64,000 bases of DNA from Nocardioides zhouii. GTDB lineage: Bacteria > Actinomycetota > Actinomycetes > Propionibacteriales > Nocardioidaceae. Under the pieces are notes generated by a model, which was not told the origin of the DNA, made no database searches, and saw only the letters and a program-made list of their open reading frames with translations. Both the position numbers and the translations under genes were made by a program. Positions 48,249 through 57,515 of this stretch are shown here, piece after piece (within the stretch, counting starts at the first letter, position 1; each line of letters starts with the position of its first letter). The DNA is taken from the NCBI RefSeq assembly GCF_004137345.1, contig NZ_SDWV01000013.1:1-64000 (forward strand), in the 5' to 3' direction.

Positions 48249-49187
48249 TCAGCCCTTGGTCGAGCCCAGCGTCAGGCCCGAGACGAACTGCTTCTGCAGC
48301 GCGAAGAACACCACGAGCACCGGAAGGGCCACGATGATCGAGCCCGCCGCCACCAGGTTGGTGTCGGTGAAGAACTGCCCGCGCAGGTTGTTGAGTGCCG
48401 ACGTCACGGGCAGCTTGTCGCCCTGCTGGATCAGCACGGTGGCCCAGAAGAACTCGTTGTAGACCCACGTGACCTGCAACGTGGCGAGAGCGGCGAGAGC
48501 GGGGCGTACGAGCGGCATGGTCAGCTGCCAGTACTGGCGCCACACGCTGGCACCGTCGAGCTCGGCCGACTCATAGATCTCGTAGGGCAGCGTCTTCATG
48601 TAGTTGCTCAGCACGAAGGTGCAGAACCCCATCTGGAACGCGGTGTTGACCAGGATGAGGGCCCAGAAGCTGTTGAGCATCGAGCCCGAGTCGCTCATGA
48701 AGTAGGGCAGCGGGATCTCGCGGAACATCCGGAAGACCGGGATCAGCAGAGCCTGCGGGGGCAGCAGGTTGGCGGCAAGGAACACGCCTAGCAGGGCGAG
48801 GTTGAAGCGATAGCTGAAGCGGGCGAGCACGAAGGCGACCATCGAGGACAGCCAGAGCGTCAGGACCACCGCCGGGACGGTGATAAGCAGCGAGTTCTTC
48901 ATGTGCAGCCCGAAGTTGCCCTGCGTCCAGGCCTGCTCGTAGTTGCTGGTGGTCCACCCGCCGAAGGAGAGATAGCCGTTGGCCTGCGTGTACTCGTACT
49001 CGCGGAAGGAGTTGATCAGCGCCCACAACAGCGGGAAGAGCCAGGCGAGCGCCAGCAGGGCGATGATCACTGTGACCAGCGCCCCACGGCGCTTGCTCAG
49101 GACCCCGCCCTCCTTGCGCTTCGGCGGGGCCTGTTTGTCACCCAGCGGCGGCACCGTCGCCACCAGGACCGAATCGATTCCGCTCAT
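48249..49187 (-). CDS. Sugar ABC transporter permease, MalG type (second importer)
   Basis: A 312-residue membrane protein with six helices beginning ALVTVIIALLALAWLFPLLWALINSF. The EAA loop is YEIYESAELDGASVWRQYWQLTMPLVRPALAAL. The C-terminus (QKQFVSGLTLGSTKG) is typical of the family. It overlaps the other permease gene by 4 bases. Its ligand is probably a beta- or alpha-galactoside, judged from the GH42 and GH36 enzymes beside it. Confidence 0.9.
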   Translation of the reverse strand: MSGIDSVLVATVPPLGDKQAPPKRKEGGVLSKRRGALVTVIIALLALAWLFPLLWALINSFREYEYTQANGYLSFGGWTTSNYEQAWTQGNFGLHMKNSLLITVPAVVLTLWLSSMVAFVLARFSYRFNLALLGVFLAANLLPPQALLIPVFRMFREIPLPYFMSDSGSMLNSFWALILVNTAFQMGFCTFVLSNYMKTLPYEIYESAELDGASVWRQYWQLTMPLVRPALAALATLQVTWVYNEFFWATVLIQQGDKLPVTSALNNLRGQFFTDTNLVAAGSIIVALPVLVVFFALQKQFVSGLTLGSTKG

Positions 49188-50128
49188 CGGTTGCGCTCCT
49201 CACGAAAGACGGTCCGCAGGTAGATGGTGATGAAGATCGACGAGATCAGCATCATGATCACGGCCAGTGCCGAGCCGAACCCGTAGCGCGTCGCCTCGCC
49301 GATGACGTTCTGGGCCACGAGGGCCCCGATGACCTCCAAGCCGTTGCGGCCCTTGTTGATCACCCACACCAGGTCGAAGGCACGCAGCGACTCGATGACG
49401 ACGATGACGATCACGACCATGTTGATCGGCCGCATGACCGGGAAGATCACGTGGAAGAAGGTCTTCACCTCGCTCGCGCCGTCGACCGCCGCTGCCTCGC
49501 GCAGGCTCGCGTCGACGCCCTTCAGGCCCGCCAGGTAGATGAGCATGATGTAGCCGGTGTGGCGCCAGGCCGTGGCGACCAACACCGCCCAGAGGTTGAT
49601 GTCGGGGTCGCCGTACCAGTCCACCTCGGAATTGAAGACCTGGTTGATCAGGCCCTGGTCGCGGGAGTAGAAGAGCTGCCAGATGAAGCCGATGAGCGCC
49701 AGGGAGAGCACGACCGGCATGTAGAAGGCCGTCTGGTACAGCCGACTGCCCTTCATCTCGCGGTCGAGCACGACCGCGAGCAGCATGCCGAGGATGGTTG
49801 GCAGGAGGAAGAGGAACGTCAACCAGATCAGGTTGTGCTTCACCGCCGGCCAGAAGGCCGGATAGATGGTGAAGATGTCCTTGTAGTTCTGGACGCCGAC
49901 CCACTCGATGGTGCCGAGGTCGCCGAAACCGTTCCACTTGCCGAAGGACAGCACCACCGACAACATCGCCGGCAGCCACACCAGCAGGAGCACCAGCACC
50001 AGAGGGATGGCCACCATTGTGATGACCGTCGCCCGGTCTCGGGTGGGCAGCTTCTTCGCCCGGCCCTGGTTCGGCGCCACAGCCTTCTCCGGCTCGGTGG
50101 ACTGTGGCGCCTCGTCGATGTGGGTCAT
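49184..50128 (-). CDS. Sugar ABC transporter permease, MalF type (second importer)
   Basis: A 314-residue membrane protein. A charged N-terminal 30 residues precede helices beginning VITMVAIPLVLVLLLVWLPAMLSVVLSF. The EAA loop is ASLREAAAVDGASEVKTFFHVIFPVMRPINMVV. It pairs with the MalG-type permease encoded downstream. It starts three bases after the binding-protein stop. Confidence 0.9.
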   Translation of the reverse strand: MTHIDEAPQSTEPEKAVAPNQGRAKKLPTRDRATVITMVAIPLVLVLLLVWLPAMLSVVLSFGKWNGFGDLGTIEWVGVQNYKDIFTIYPAFWPAVKHNLIWLTFLFLLPTILGMLLAVVLDREMKGSRLYQTAFYMPVVLSLALIGFIWQLFYSRDQGLINQVFNSEVDWYGDPDINLWAVLVATAWRHTGYIMLIYLAGLKGVDASLREAAAVDGASEVKTFFHVIFPVMRPINMVVIVIVVIESLRAFDLVWVINKGRNGLEVIGALVAQNVIGEATRYGFGSALAVIMMLISSIFITIYLRTVFREERNR

Positions 50129-50131
50129 GGC

Positions 50132-51457
50132 TCAGCCGAAGATCGAGGCGGCCTGCTCCTGGATGCTGGCCGTGACCCCGTCGATGTCATCGGGGTCCTT
50201 CAGGAAGGCTTGGATCGACGGGATCATCACCGTGTTGGCGAAGTCGGCGTTGGTGTCACGGTCCATGAACTGGGCGATGTTGGCAGCCGCCCCCACCACC
50301 TCCGCCGACTTCTTCTGCAGGTCGTTGTACGACGAGGTGCTGGCGCCCTCGTTCGCCGCGATGAACGGCGCATCGGCACCGGCATTGCCCGCGTCGGCCG
50401 CGGCCGCACTGCCGAGCCACTTGGCCATTGCCTTGCCCGCTTCCTGGTTCTTGCCCGCCGAGGCCACGCAGAAGCCGTCGATCGGGGCGTCGAGCGCGTC
50501 GGCCCCGATGGCCGAGTCGAGCTCGGGGAAGGTGAAGAAGTCGATGTCGTCGGCCTGATCGGCGATGGCGTCGACGACGAAGGTGCCGAGGAGGTACATG
50601 CCACTCTCACCCTTGCCCATCGAGGTTGCGGCTTCCTGCCACGTGCGACCCAGGGGATCGGCCTGGTGGTAGGGCAACAACGTGCGCCAGGTCTCGAAGA
50701 CACCCTTGACCTCGTCGCTGTCCCACTTCTCCTCGCCGGCCATCAGGCTCATGTGGTAGTCGAAGCCGTTGAGCCGCATGTTGAGGATGTCGAAGGTGCC
50801 CATGGCGGGCCAGCCGTCCTTGTCGCCGAACGCGATGGGCGTGATGCCCTTGCCCTGCATGTCCTTCATGAGCTCCATGAAGTCGTTGTTGCTCTCCGGC
50901 GGCGCCCAGCCGTTCTTCTCGAAGATCGACTTGCGGTAGAAGAGTGCCCACGGGTAGTAGCTGACCGGTACGAAGTACTGCTTGCCGTCTGGGGCGGTGG
51001 CGGCCTGCTTGAACGAGTCGTTGAGGCCGTCGATCGGCCACTGGTCGCTCACGTCGCTGATCAGCCCTGCCTCGGCGAACTGGGCCATCCGGAAGCCGGC
51101 GAACCAGGTGAAGACGTCGTCCGGCGTGCCCTGGAGGTAGGTGTTGATGCTCTCCTGGAACGTGTTGTGGTCGACCGCGTTGAGCTTGACCTCGGTGTCA
51201 CTCTCCTTGCCGTAGGCGGCGGCGATCGCCTTGAGGCGGTCGTAGGCCGGGCCGGAGCCCTCGGCCTCGTTGATGCCGAACTTCACGGTGGCTCCCGAGC
51301 CGGTGGCGGGGCCGGAGTCACCACCGCAGGCGGCCAGCAGGCTGGCCCCGCCTACGGCGAGACCGCTGAGCCCGATGCCCCGGAGGACGTTGCGGCGGGT
51401 CGCCGCCATGGTGGCGACGGTGGAGCGGGGAATGGCAGTGGATGTGGTGCGGGACAC
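50132..51457 (-). CDS. Sugar ABC transporter substrate-binding protein (second importer)
   Basis: A 441-residue solute-binding protein of family 1. The N-terminus has a twin-arginine pattern (TRRNVLRGIGLSGLAVGGASLLAAC) ending in a lipobox, so it is probably a Tat-exported lipoprotein. The mature part includes TWFAGFRMAQFAEAGLI and QYFVPVSYYPWALFYRKSIFEKNGW. AGGAGG lies before the GTG at 51457. It is divergent from the GH42 gene and heads the transporter operon. Confidence 0.9.
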   Translation of the reverse strand: MSRTTSTAIPRSTVATMAATRRNVLRGIGLSGLAVGGASLLAACGGDSGPATGSGATVKFGINEAEGSGPAYDRLKAIAAAYGKESDTEVKLNAVDHNTFQESINTYLQGTPDDVFTWFAGFRMAQFAEAGLISDVSDQWPIDGLNDSFKQAATAPDGKQYFVPVSYYPWALFYRKSIFEKNGWAPPESNNDFMELMKDMQGKGITPIAFGDKDGWPAMGTFDILNMRLNGFDYHMSLMAGEEKWDSDEVKGVFETWRTLLPYHQADPLGRTWQEAATSMGKGESGMYLLGTFVVDAIADQADDIDFFTFPELDSAIGADALDAPIDGFCVASAGKNQEAGKAMAKWLGSAAAADAGNAGADAPFIAANEGASTSSYNDLQKKSAEVVGAAANIAQFMDRDTNADFANTVMIPSIQAFLKDPDDIDGVTASIQEQAASIFG

Positions 51458-51494
51458 GAAAGCCTCCTGGAGACAAAACCCAACAAGGATGCAC

Positions 51495-51524
51495 AGCATG
51501 TGACGACTGACACAGCCCCGTCAA
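51495..51524 (-). promoter_or_regulatory. Promoter of the second sugar importer
   Basis: On the minus strand TTGACG (51519-51524) and CATGCT (51495-51500) are separated by 18 bases and lie 38 bases before the binding-protein gene start. Confidence 0.5.
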
Positions 51525-51550
51525 GCCTTTCGAGGTCACATTTCGGACCA

Positions 51551-51617
51551 CTTCAAACATTTCCCAACGGTTTTCTTCGTTGAAGCGTTGACTTTCACGT
51601 GTGAGGGTCGCCACAGT
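51551..51617 (+). promoter_or_regulatory. Promoter and possible operator of the GH42 gene
   Basis: TTGACT (51588-51593) and CACAGT (51612-51617) are 18 bases apart, and CACAGT lies six bases before the ATG, so the transcript may be leaderless. Just upstream the arms CTTCAA and TTGAAG (51551-51556 and 51580-51585) flank an AT-rich centre, a candidate site for the DeoR-family regulator encoded downstream. Confidence 0.45.
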
Positions 51618-51623
51618 TGCGCC

Positions 51624-53648
51624 ATGCCGAGATCCCTGCCCGCTCTGGCCTTCGGTGGTGACTACAACCCCGAGCAGTGGCCGCCCGTCGCCCATGTCGA
51701 GGACCGCGCCCTGATGCGCGAGTCCGGCGTCGACCTGGTCACCCTCGGCGTCTTCTCGTGGGCGTGGCTGCAGCCCACGCCCGACACCTGGGACTTCACG
51801 TGGCTCGACCAGCAGATGGACGACCTGCACGCGGCGGGGATCGGCGTCGACCTCGCGACCGCGACCGCCTCGCCGCCGCCGTGGCTGACCCACCGGCACC
51901 CGGAGATGCTCCCGGTCACCGAGGACGGCCGCACGCTCTCCCCGGGCGGCCGGCAGGCCTTCTGCCCCAGCTCGCCGGTCTACCGCGAGCACGCGCTGGC
52001 CCTGTGCACGGCCCTCGCCGAGCGCTACCGGGACCACCCGGCGCTGGCGCTGTGGCACGTGTCCAACGAGCTCGGCTGCCACAACGCCCGCTGCTACTGC
52101 GACGTCAGCGCCGCGGCCTTCCGCACCTGGCTGCGCCGCAGGTACTACGACGACGTGGCCCGTCTCAACCACGCGTGGGGGACGGCCTTCTGGTCGCAGC
52201 GCTACGACGACTTCGAGCAGGTGCTACCCCCGCGCGTCGCGCCGACCCACGCCAACCCGACGCAGCAGCTGGACTTCCGGCGGTTCTCCTCCGACCAGCT
52301 GCTCGACAACTTCGTCGTCGAGCGCGACGCGCTGCACCGGATCTCCCCCGGCGTGCCGGTGACCACCAACTTCATGGTGATGCGCCAGACCATCGAGATG
52401 GACTACCTGCGCTGGGGTCGCGAGCTCGACCTCGTCTCCAACGACCACTACCTGATCTCCGCGGAGGACGGCGGCCACCGCGAGCTGGCGTTCAGTGCCG
52501 ACCTCACCCGCGGCACCGCCGACGGGAAGCCGTGGCTGCTGATGGAGCACTCCACCAGCGCGGTCAACTGGCAGCCGCGCAACCGCGCGAAGGTCCCCGG
52601 CGAGATGATCCGCAACAGCCTGGCCCACGTCGCCCGCGGAGCCGACGCCGTGCTGTTCTTCCAGTGGCGGGCCTCCCGCGCCGGCGCCGAGAAGTTCCAC
52701 TCGGGCCTGCTCCCCCACGCCGGCACCGACACCCGTCAGTGGCGCGAGGTGGTCGAGCTCTCGCAGCTGCTCGACGCCGTCGAGGAGGTCGCCGGGAGCG
52801 CTCCGCGCAACGAGGCCGCGATCCTGTTCGACTACGAGGCGTGGTGGGCCTGCGAGCTCGACTCCCACCCCAGCGTCGACGTCCGCTACCGCGACCGGGC
52901 CGAGGACCTCCACCGTGCGCTCACCGCGCAGGGCATCGGCGTGGACGTCGTCCACCCGAGCGCCGACCTGTCGGCGTACCGCCTCGTCGTGGTGCCGACC
53001 CTCTACCTCGTCAGCGACGCCACCGTGGCCGCCCTCACGGCCGCGGCGGACGCCGGGGCGACCGTGGTGGTCACCTACTTCAGCGGGATCGTCGACGAGC
53101 ACGACCACATCCGCCTCGGCGGCTATCCCGGAGCGTTCCGCGACCTCCTCGGCGTACGCACGACCGAGTTCCTGCCGCTGCTCGAGGGCCAGGACGTGCA
53201 GGTCGAGGGGCTGGGCAGCACGGCCGTCGGCGCCGACACCTGGGCCGAGGACCTCGAGCTGGCCGGAGCCGAGGCGGTCGCGACGTACGTCGACGGGCCG
53301 GCCGAGGGTCTCCCTGCCGTCACCCGCCGGAAGGTCGGGTCCGGCGCGGCGTGGTACGTCGCGACCCGGCTCCACGCCGCCGGCACCGACCTGCTCGTCG
53401 AACGGCTCGTCGCAGACACAGGACTGGTCCAGCTGCCCGGGGCGTCACCGCTGGTCGAGGTCACCCGCCGGGTGGGCGACGACGCGAGCTGGCTCTTCGT
53501 GATCAACCACGGCGACGACGATGCCGCCGTCGCCACCCACGGGGTGGACCTGGCGAGCGGCCGCGAGGTCGCCGGCGACCTGCGGGTGCCGGCCGGAGGG
53601 GTCGCCGTGGTCCGCGAGGCAGCCGGCTCCGCGGCGCGGGACGCCTGA
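51624..53648 (+). CDS. GH42 beta-galactosidase
   Basis: A 674-residue enzyme without a signal peptide. The GH42 barrel starts ALAFGGDYNPEQWP; the acid/base Glu is in WHVSNELGCHN and the nucleophile in WLLMEHSTSAVNWQ. The Cys cluster CHNARCYC would hold a structural zinc, as in other GH42 enzymes. It splits beta-galactosides, such as galacto-oligosaccharides, in the cytoplasm. It is divergent from the importer operon and overlaps the DeoR gene by one base (TGATG). Confidence 0.93.
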   Translation: MPRSLPALAFGGDYNPEQWPPVAHVEDRALMRESGVDLVTLGVFSWAWLQPTPDTWDFTWLDQQMDDLHAAGIGVDLATATASPPPWLTHRHPEMLPVTEDGRTLSPGGRQAFCPSSPVYREHALALCTALAERYRDHPALALWHVSNELGCHNARCYCDVSAAAFRTWLRRRYYDDVARLNHAWGTAFWSQRYDDFEQVLPPRVAPTHANPTQQLDFRRFSSDQLLDNFVVERDALHRISPGVPVTTNFMVMRQTIEMDYLRWGRELDLVSNDHYLISAEDGGHRELAFSADLTRGTADGKPWLLMEHSTSAVNWQPRNRAKVPGEMIRNSLAHVARGADAVLFFQWRASRAGAEKFHSGLLPHAGTDTRQWREVVELSQLLDAVEEVAGSAPRNEAAILFDYEAWWACELDSHPSVDVRYRDRAEDLHRALTAQGIGVDVVHPSADLSAYRLVVVPTLYLVSDATVAALTAAADAGATVVVTYFSGIVDEHDHIRLGGYPGAFRDLLGVRTTEFLPLLEGQDVQVEGLGSTAVGADTWAEDLELAGAEAVATYVDGPAEGLPAVTRRKVGSGAAWYVATRLHAAGTDLLVERLVADTGLVQLPGASPLVEVTRRVGDDASWLFVINHGDDDAAVATHGVDLASGREVAGDLRVPAGGVAVVREAAGSAARDA

Positions 53649-54463
53649 TGCTCGCCGCCCAGCGTCGGGGACGGATCCTCTCCGAGCTCAGCCGCGACGG
53701 CACCGTGCGCGTCACCGACCTCGTCGAGCTGTTGGGTGTCTCGGACATGACGGTCCGGCGTGACCTGGTGGCGCTGCACCGCGACGGCCTGCTGGAGAAG
53801 GTGCACGGCGGTGCGCTGGCCGTCGCCGAGCCCTCGTCGTCCGAGCCCGGCTTCGAGGCGAAGTCCGTGCAGCGACGCCGCGAGAAGGAGGCCATCGCGA
53901 GGGCGGCCGCCGAGCTGGTGCACCCCGGCATGGCCATCGCCGTGTCGGCCGGGACCACCACCCACGCCCTGACCGAGCACCTGGCCCACATCTCCAACCT
54001 CACCGTCGTGACCAACTCGGTGTGGGTCGCCGACGTCCTGCACCGCACCGGCGACAGCACGACCTCGGTGCTGCTCACCGGGGGCCTGCGCACCCCGTCC
54101 GACGCCCTGGTCGGGCCGGTCGCGGTCTCCTCGCTGCGCAGCCTGCACGTCGACGCCTTCTTCATGGGGGTGCACGGCATGGACGTCCGGGCCGGCTTCA
54201 GCACGCCCAACCTCCTGGAGTCCGAGACCAACCGCGCCATGATCGAGCGCTCCCGTCGCCTCATTGTGTGCGCCGACTCCAGCAAGTGGGGGGTCGTCGG
54301 GCTCAGCAGCATGGCCGGGCTCTCCGAGGCCGCCGTGCTGGTCACCGACTCGGGCCTTCCTGCCCAGGCCAGCGGCGCACTCGCCGACCACGTCGGGGAG
54401 CTGGTGGTCGTCGACCCGATCGACGACGAGGACGACGACCTCGACGACGTCGAGGACGCATGA
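53648..54463 (+). CDS. DeoR-family transcriptional regulator
   Basis: A 271-residue regulator. The DeoR helix-turn-helix is at the N-terminus (RRGRILSELSRDGTVRVTDLVELLGVSDMTVRRDLVALHRDGLLEKVHGGAL), followed by the sugar-phosphate sensing domain with VSAGTTTHALTEHL and TNSVWVADVL. It probably represses this sugar locus until a galactose-derived phosphate binds. The C-terminus is unusually acidic (DPIDDEDDDLDDVEDA). It overlaps both neighbours. Confidence 0.93.
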   Translation: MLAAQRRGRILSELSRDGTVRVTDLVELLGVSDMTVRRDLVALHRDGLLEKVHGGALAVAEPSSSEPGFEAKSVQRRREKEAIARAAAELVHPGMAIAVSAGTTTHALTEHLAHISNLTVVTNSVWVADVLHRTGDSTTSVLLTGGLRTPSDALVGPVAVSSLRSLHVDAFFMGVHGMDVRAGFSTPNLLESETNRAMIERSRRLIVCADSSKWGVVGLSSMAGLSEAAVLVTDSGLPAQASGALADHVGELVVVDPIDDEDDDLDDVEDA

Positions 54464-56574
54464 CGGTCACGCACCTCAGCCGCGCCGGCGTGAGCCTGGT
54501 GCTGGGTCGCGACGACGCCGGGATCCCCTCGGTCCTGCACTGGGGAGCGGCACTCGGCGACCTCGACGACGACGCGCTCGCCGCGTTGCTCGCGGCGCGG
54601 CGCCCCGGAGTCTCGCGCTCGTCGTACGACCTCCCGCGCACCACCGGGCTCGTCCCCGACGGCACCCGCGGCTTCGCCGGCACCCCCGCCCTCGAGGGCC
54701 ACCGGGTCGGCGGCAGCGCCACGGCGGCGACGCCGAGCCTGGTCGACTGGGAGGTCGTCGCCGGCGACAGCGCCCTCACCTGCACCGCGAGCGACACGGA
54801 GGCCGGCTGGGACGTCACCGTCCAGATCGCCCTCGACGACGTCGGTCTGCTCCACGCGCGTACGTCGGTCACCAACGCGGCGGACGGCGACCTCCACCTC
54901 GCCACCGTCCTCACCGCGCTGCCGGTCGCGGCGCACGCGACCGAGCTGCTCGACCTCACCGGGCGCTGGTGCAAGGAGCGCTCGCCCCAGCGGCACCCGT
55001 GGGTGCAGGGCACGCACCGCCGCGACGCCCGCCACGGCCGGACGGGCCACGACGCCACCCTCCTCATGGTCTCCGGCACGCCCGGTTTCACCTTCGGCAC
55101 CGGCGAGGTGTGGGCCGTGCACACCGCCTGGAGCGGCAACCACACGACGTACGCCGAGCGCAGCCCCGAGGGCGACTGCCTGCTCGGCGGCGGCGAGCTG
55201 CTCGCCCCCGGCGAGGTGGTGCTCGCTCCCGGTGAGACCTACCGTTCCCCGTGGCTGCTCGGGTCGTGGTCGCCTGCCGGGCTCGACCCCCTGAGCCACC
55301 GCTTCCACGCCCACCTGCGGGCGGTGACGCCGCGCGCGCGTACGGAGCGGCCTGTCATCGCCAACACGTGGGAGGCGGTCTACTTCGACCAGTCGCTCGA
55401 CCGGCTGACCGAGCTCGCCGACGTGGCCGCCTCTGTCGGGGTGGAGCGGTTCGTCCTCGACGACGGGTGGTTCCTCGGCCGGCGCGACGACACGGCGGGA
55501 CTGGGCGACTGGAGCGTCGACGCCTCTGTCTGGCCCGACGGGCTCGGGCCGCTGGTCGAGCACGTGACGGGTCGCGGGATGGAGTTCGGGCTGTGGGTCG
55601 AGCCCGAGATGGTCAACCTCGACTCCGAGGTGGCGCGCACCCGTCCCGAGCGGGTCCTGCGCGGACGCACCGCGGTGCCGCCCGAGTGGCGCCAGCAGCA
55701 GGTGCTCGACCTCCAGGACGACGGGGCGTACGCCGACCTGCGCGACGCACTGCTGGCGCTCCTCGACGAGCTCGACATCGCGTACCTCAAGTGGGACCAC
55801 AACCGCGACCTCACCGACGTCACCCACGCGGGCCGACCGGCCGTGCACGGGCAGACGCTGGCGGCCTACCGGCTCCTCGACGAGCTGCGCGACGCGCACC
55901 CGACGCTCGAGATCGAGTCCTGCTCGTCCGGCGGCGGCCGGGTGGACGCCGAGGTGCTGACCCGCACCGACCGGATCTGGCCCAGCGACACCAACGACCC
56001 GCTCGAGCGGCAGCACCTGCAGCGGTGGACGTCGCTGCTCGTGCCGCCGGAGCTGATGGGATCGCACGTGGGGCCGGCCACCTCGCACACGACCGGGCGT
56101 ACGCACTCACTGCGCTACCGCGCGGCCACCGCCCTGCTCCACTCGTTCGGCATCGAGTGGGACATGACCCGCCTCGACGAGCAGGGACTGGCCGAGCTGC
56201 GGTCGTGGATCGACCTGCACAAGCGGGTCCGTCCGCTCATCGGCACCGGCGCGCTGGTCCACCCCGACCACCCGGACCCGGCCGTCGCGGTCACCGGCAT
56301 CGTCGCGGCGGACCGCTCGGAGGCGTGGTACGTCGTCGCCACCGTGGCGATGACCGCCACCCAGCACCCCGCTCCCCTCCGCCTCACCGGGCTCGACCCC
56401 GACCGCTCCTACCGGCTCTCCGAGGAGCTGCCACCCACCGGGGGCGCGGACCTGTCCGGTCGGTGGTCGGCCTCGGGCGCCGTGCTCGGCGGGCGGGTGC
56501 TGGCCACGGCCGGGGTGGCGCTGCCGGTGCTCGACCCGGAAGAGGCCCGGGTGCTGCGCGTCGTCGAGGCCTAG
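54460..56574 (+). CDS. GH36 alpha-galactosidase (second copy)
   Basis: A 704-residue relative of the GH36 enzyme at 17249. Shared blocks are RFVLDDGWFLGRRDDTAGLGDW, FGLWVEPEMVNLDSEVAR, the nucleophile Asp in YLKWDHNRD, SCSSGGGRVDAE, and the acid/base Asp in RIWPSDTNDPLERQHLQRW. The motif differences near the acid/base (SDTND against SDMTD) suggest a different preferred substrate. It overlaps the DeoR gene by 4 bases. Confidence 0.93.
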   Translation: MTVTHLSRAGVSLVLGRDDAGIPSVLHWGAALGDLDDDALAALLAARRPGVSRSSYDLPRTTGLVPDGTRGFAGTPALEGHRVGGSATAATPSLVDWEVVAGDSALTCTASDTEAGWDVTVQIALDDVGLLHARTSVTNAADGDLHLATVLTALPVAAHATELLDLTGRWCKERSPQRHPWVQGTHRRDARHGRTGHDATLLMVSGTPGFTFGTGEVWAVHTAWSGNHTTYAERSPEGDCLLGGGELLAPGEVVLAPGETYRSPWLLGSWSPAGLDPLSHRFHAHLRAVTPRARTERPVIANTWEAVYFDQSLDRLTELADVAASVGVERFVLDDGWFLGRRDDTAGLGDWSVDASVWPDGLGPLVEHVTGRGMEFGLWVEPEMVNLDSEVARTRPERVLRGRTAVPPEWRQQQVLDLQDDGAYADLRDALLALLDELDIAYLKWDHNRDLTDVTHAGRPAVHGQTLAAYRLLDELRDAHPTLEIESCSSGGGRVDAEVLTRTDRIWPSDTNDPLERQHLQRWTSLLVPPELMGSHVGPATSHTTGRTHSLRYRAATALLHSFGIEWDMTRLDEQGLAELRSWIDLHKRVRPLIGTGALVHPDHPDPAVAVTGIVAADRSEAWYVVATVAMTATQHPAPLRLTGLDPDRSYRLSEELPPTGGADLSGRWSASGAVLGGRVLATAGVALPVLDPEEARVLRVVEA

Positions 56575-56577
56575 GCT
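56572..56577 (+). promoter_or_regulatory. -10 box of the following methyltransferase gene, leaderless
   Basis: TAGGCT lies six bases before the ATG and overlaps the GH36 stop codon. Confidence 0.45.
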
Positions 56578-56583
56578 CGTCGC

Positions 56584-57204
56584 ATGGACGCACGCGCATG
56601 GGACGAGCGGTACGCCGCGAGCGACCTCGTCTGGTCGCGCGAGCCCAACCAGTTCGTGGCCGCCGAGCTCGCCGACCTCACGCCCGGGACGGCGGTCGAC
56701 CTCGCTGCCGGCGAGGGTCGCAACGCGATCTGGCTCGCCTCCCGGGGCTGGTCGGCGACTGCGGTCGACTTCTCCCAGGTCGCGCTCGACAAGGGTGCCC
56801 GGCTGGCCGAGGACCTCGACGTGACGTGGGTCTGCGCCGACGCCACGCGGTGGCAGCCCCCGGCGCCGGTGGACCTGGTGGTGATGGCCTACTTCCAGGT
56901 GCCGGCCGAGGACCGGCGGCGGGCCGTCCGCGGCGCCTTCATGATGCTGCGGCCCGGCGGCACGCTGCTGCTCGTCGCGCACGACTCGACCAACATCGCC
57001 GAGGGCACCGGCGGACCGCAGGACCCCACCGTGCTGATGACCGCCGAGGACGTGCTCGCTGATCTCGACGGGCTCGAGGTCGAGGTGGTGCGCGCGGAGC
57101 GCGTCGCGCGGGAGGTCAGGTCAGCAGACCCCTCCCGCCACGAGCACGGCGGCGACGAACGGCGTACGGCCTGGGACTGCCTGGTGCGAGTCGTCCGCCG
57201 CTGA
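56584..57204 (+). CDS. Class I SAM-dependent methyltransferase
   Basis: A 206-residue cytoplasmic methyltransferase. It shows WDERYAASDLVWSREPNQFVAAELADL, then the SAM loop AVDLAAGEGRNAIWLASRG, VTWVCADATRWQPPAPVDLVVMAYFQVP and MLRPGGTLLLVAHD. This order resembles thiopurine- and tellurite-resistance-type methyltransferases. The acceptor is unknown. Its relation to the sugar genes before it is only positional. Confidence 0.87.
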   Translation: MDARAWDERYAASDLVWSREPNQFVAAELADLTPGTAVDLAAGEGRNAIWLASRGWSATAVDFSQVALDKGARLAEDLDVTWVCADATRWQPPAPVDLVVMAYFQVPAEDRRRAVRGAFMMLRPGGTLLLVAHDSTNIAEGTGGPQDPTVLMTAEDVLADLDGLEVEVVRAERVAREVRSADPSRHEHGGDERRTAWDCLVRVVRR

Positions 57205-57214
57205 TCCCGCTGCA

Positions 57215-57268
57215 GGCGGTGGTGGAGCTACATTCCTGCGATCAGGAATGTGGCTGGATCACCGCTCG
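57215..57268. repeat. Palindromic repeat, family R1, copy d
   Basis: Left arm GCGGTGGTGGAGCTACATTCC and right arm GGAATGTGGCTGGATCACCGC enclose a short loop. It lies between the convergent methyltransferase and small membrane protein genes and overlaps the last few codons of the latter. Confidence 0.75.
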
Positions 57269-57492
57269 TCGGGGACCGAGGCTTCTTCGGAGTCGCGGTT
57301 GACCGGCTCGTCGCCGTAGACCCCGGCGTCCTTGGCCGCCTGCGCCTTGCGCAGCTGCTTGACCAGGCTGAAGCCGATCACGACGACCGCGAGGATCATG
57401 AAGATCCAGACCGCGAAGCCGAGTGGACCCGCCTTGACCTCGGTGGGGTCGGGAGTCGGGTCCTCGATCAGGATCAGCAGCAGCTCGAGCAT
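57259..57492 (-). CDS. Small membrane protein beside mca
   Basis: A 77-residue protein with an acidic start (LILIEDPTPDPTEVKAG), one helix (GFAVWIFMILAVVVIGFSLV) and a charged tail (KQLRKAQAAKDAGVYGDEP). A small membrane protein next to mca is also found in mycobacteria (Rv1083), as far as I recall. The function is unknown. It lies 23 bases after the mca stop, probably in one transcript. Confidence 0.85.
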   Translation of the reverse strand: MLELLLILIEDPTPDPTEVKAGPLGFAVWIFMILAVVVIGFSLVKQLRKAQAAKDAGVYGDEPVNRDSEEASVPDER

Positions 57493-57515
57493 GGCTCCAG
57501 TGTCCCACCCAACCG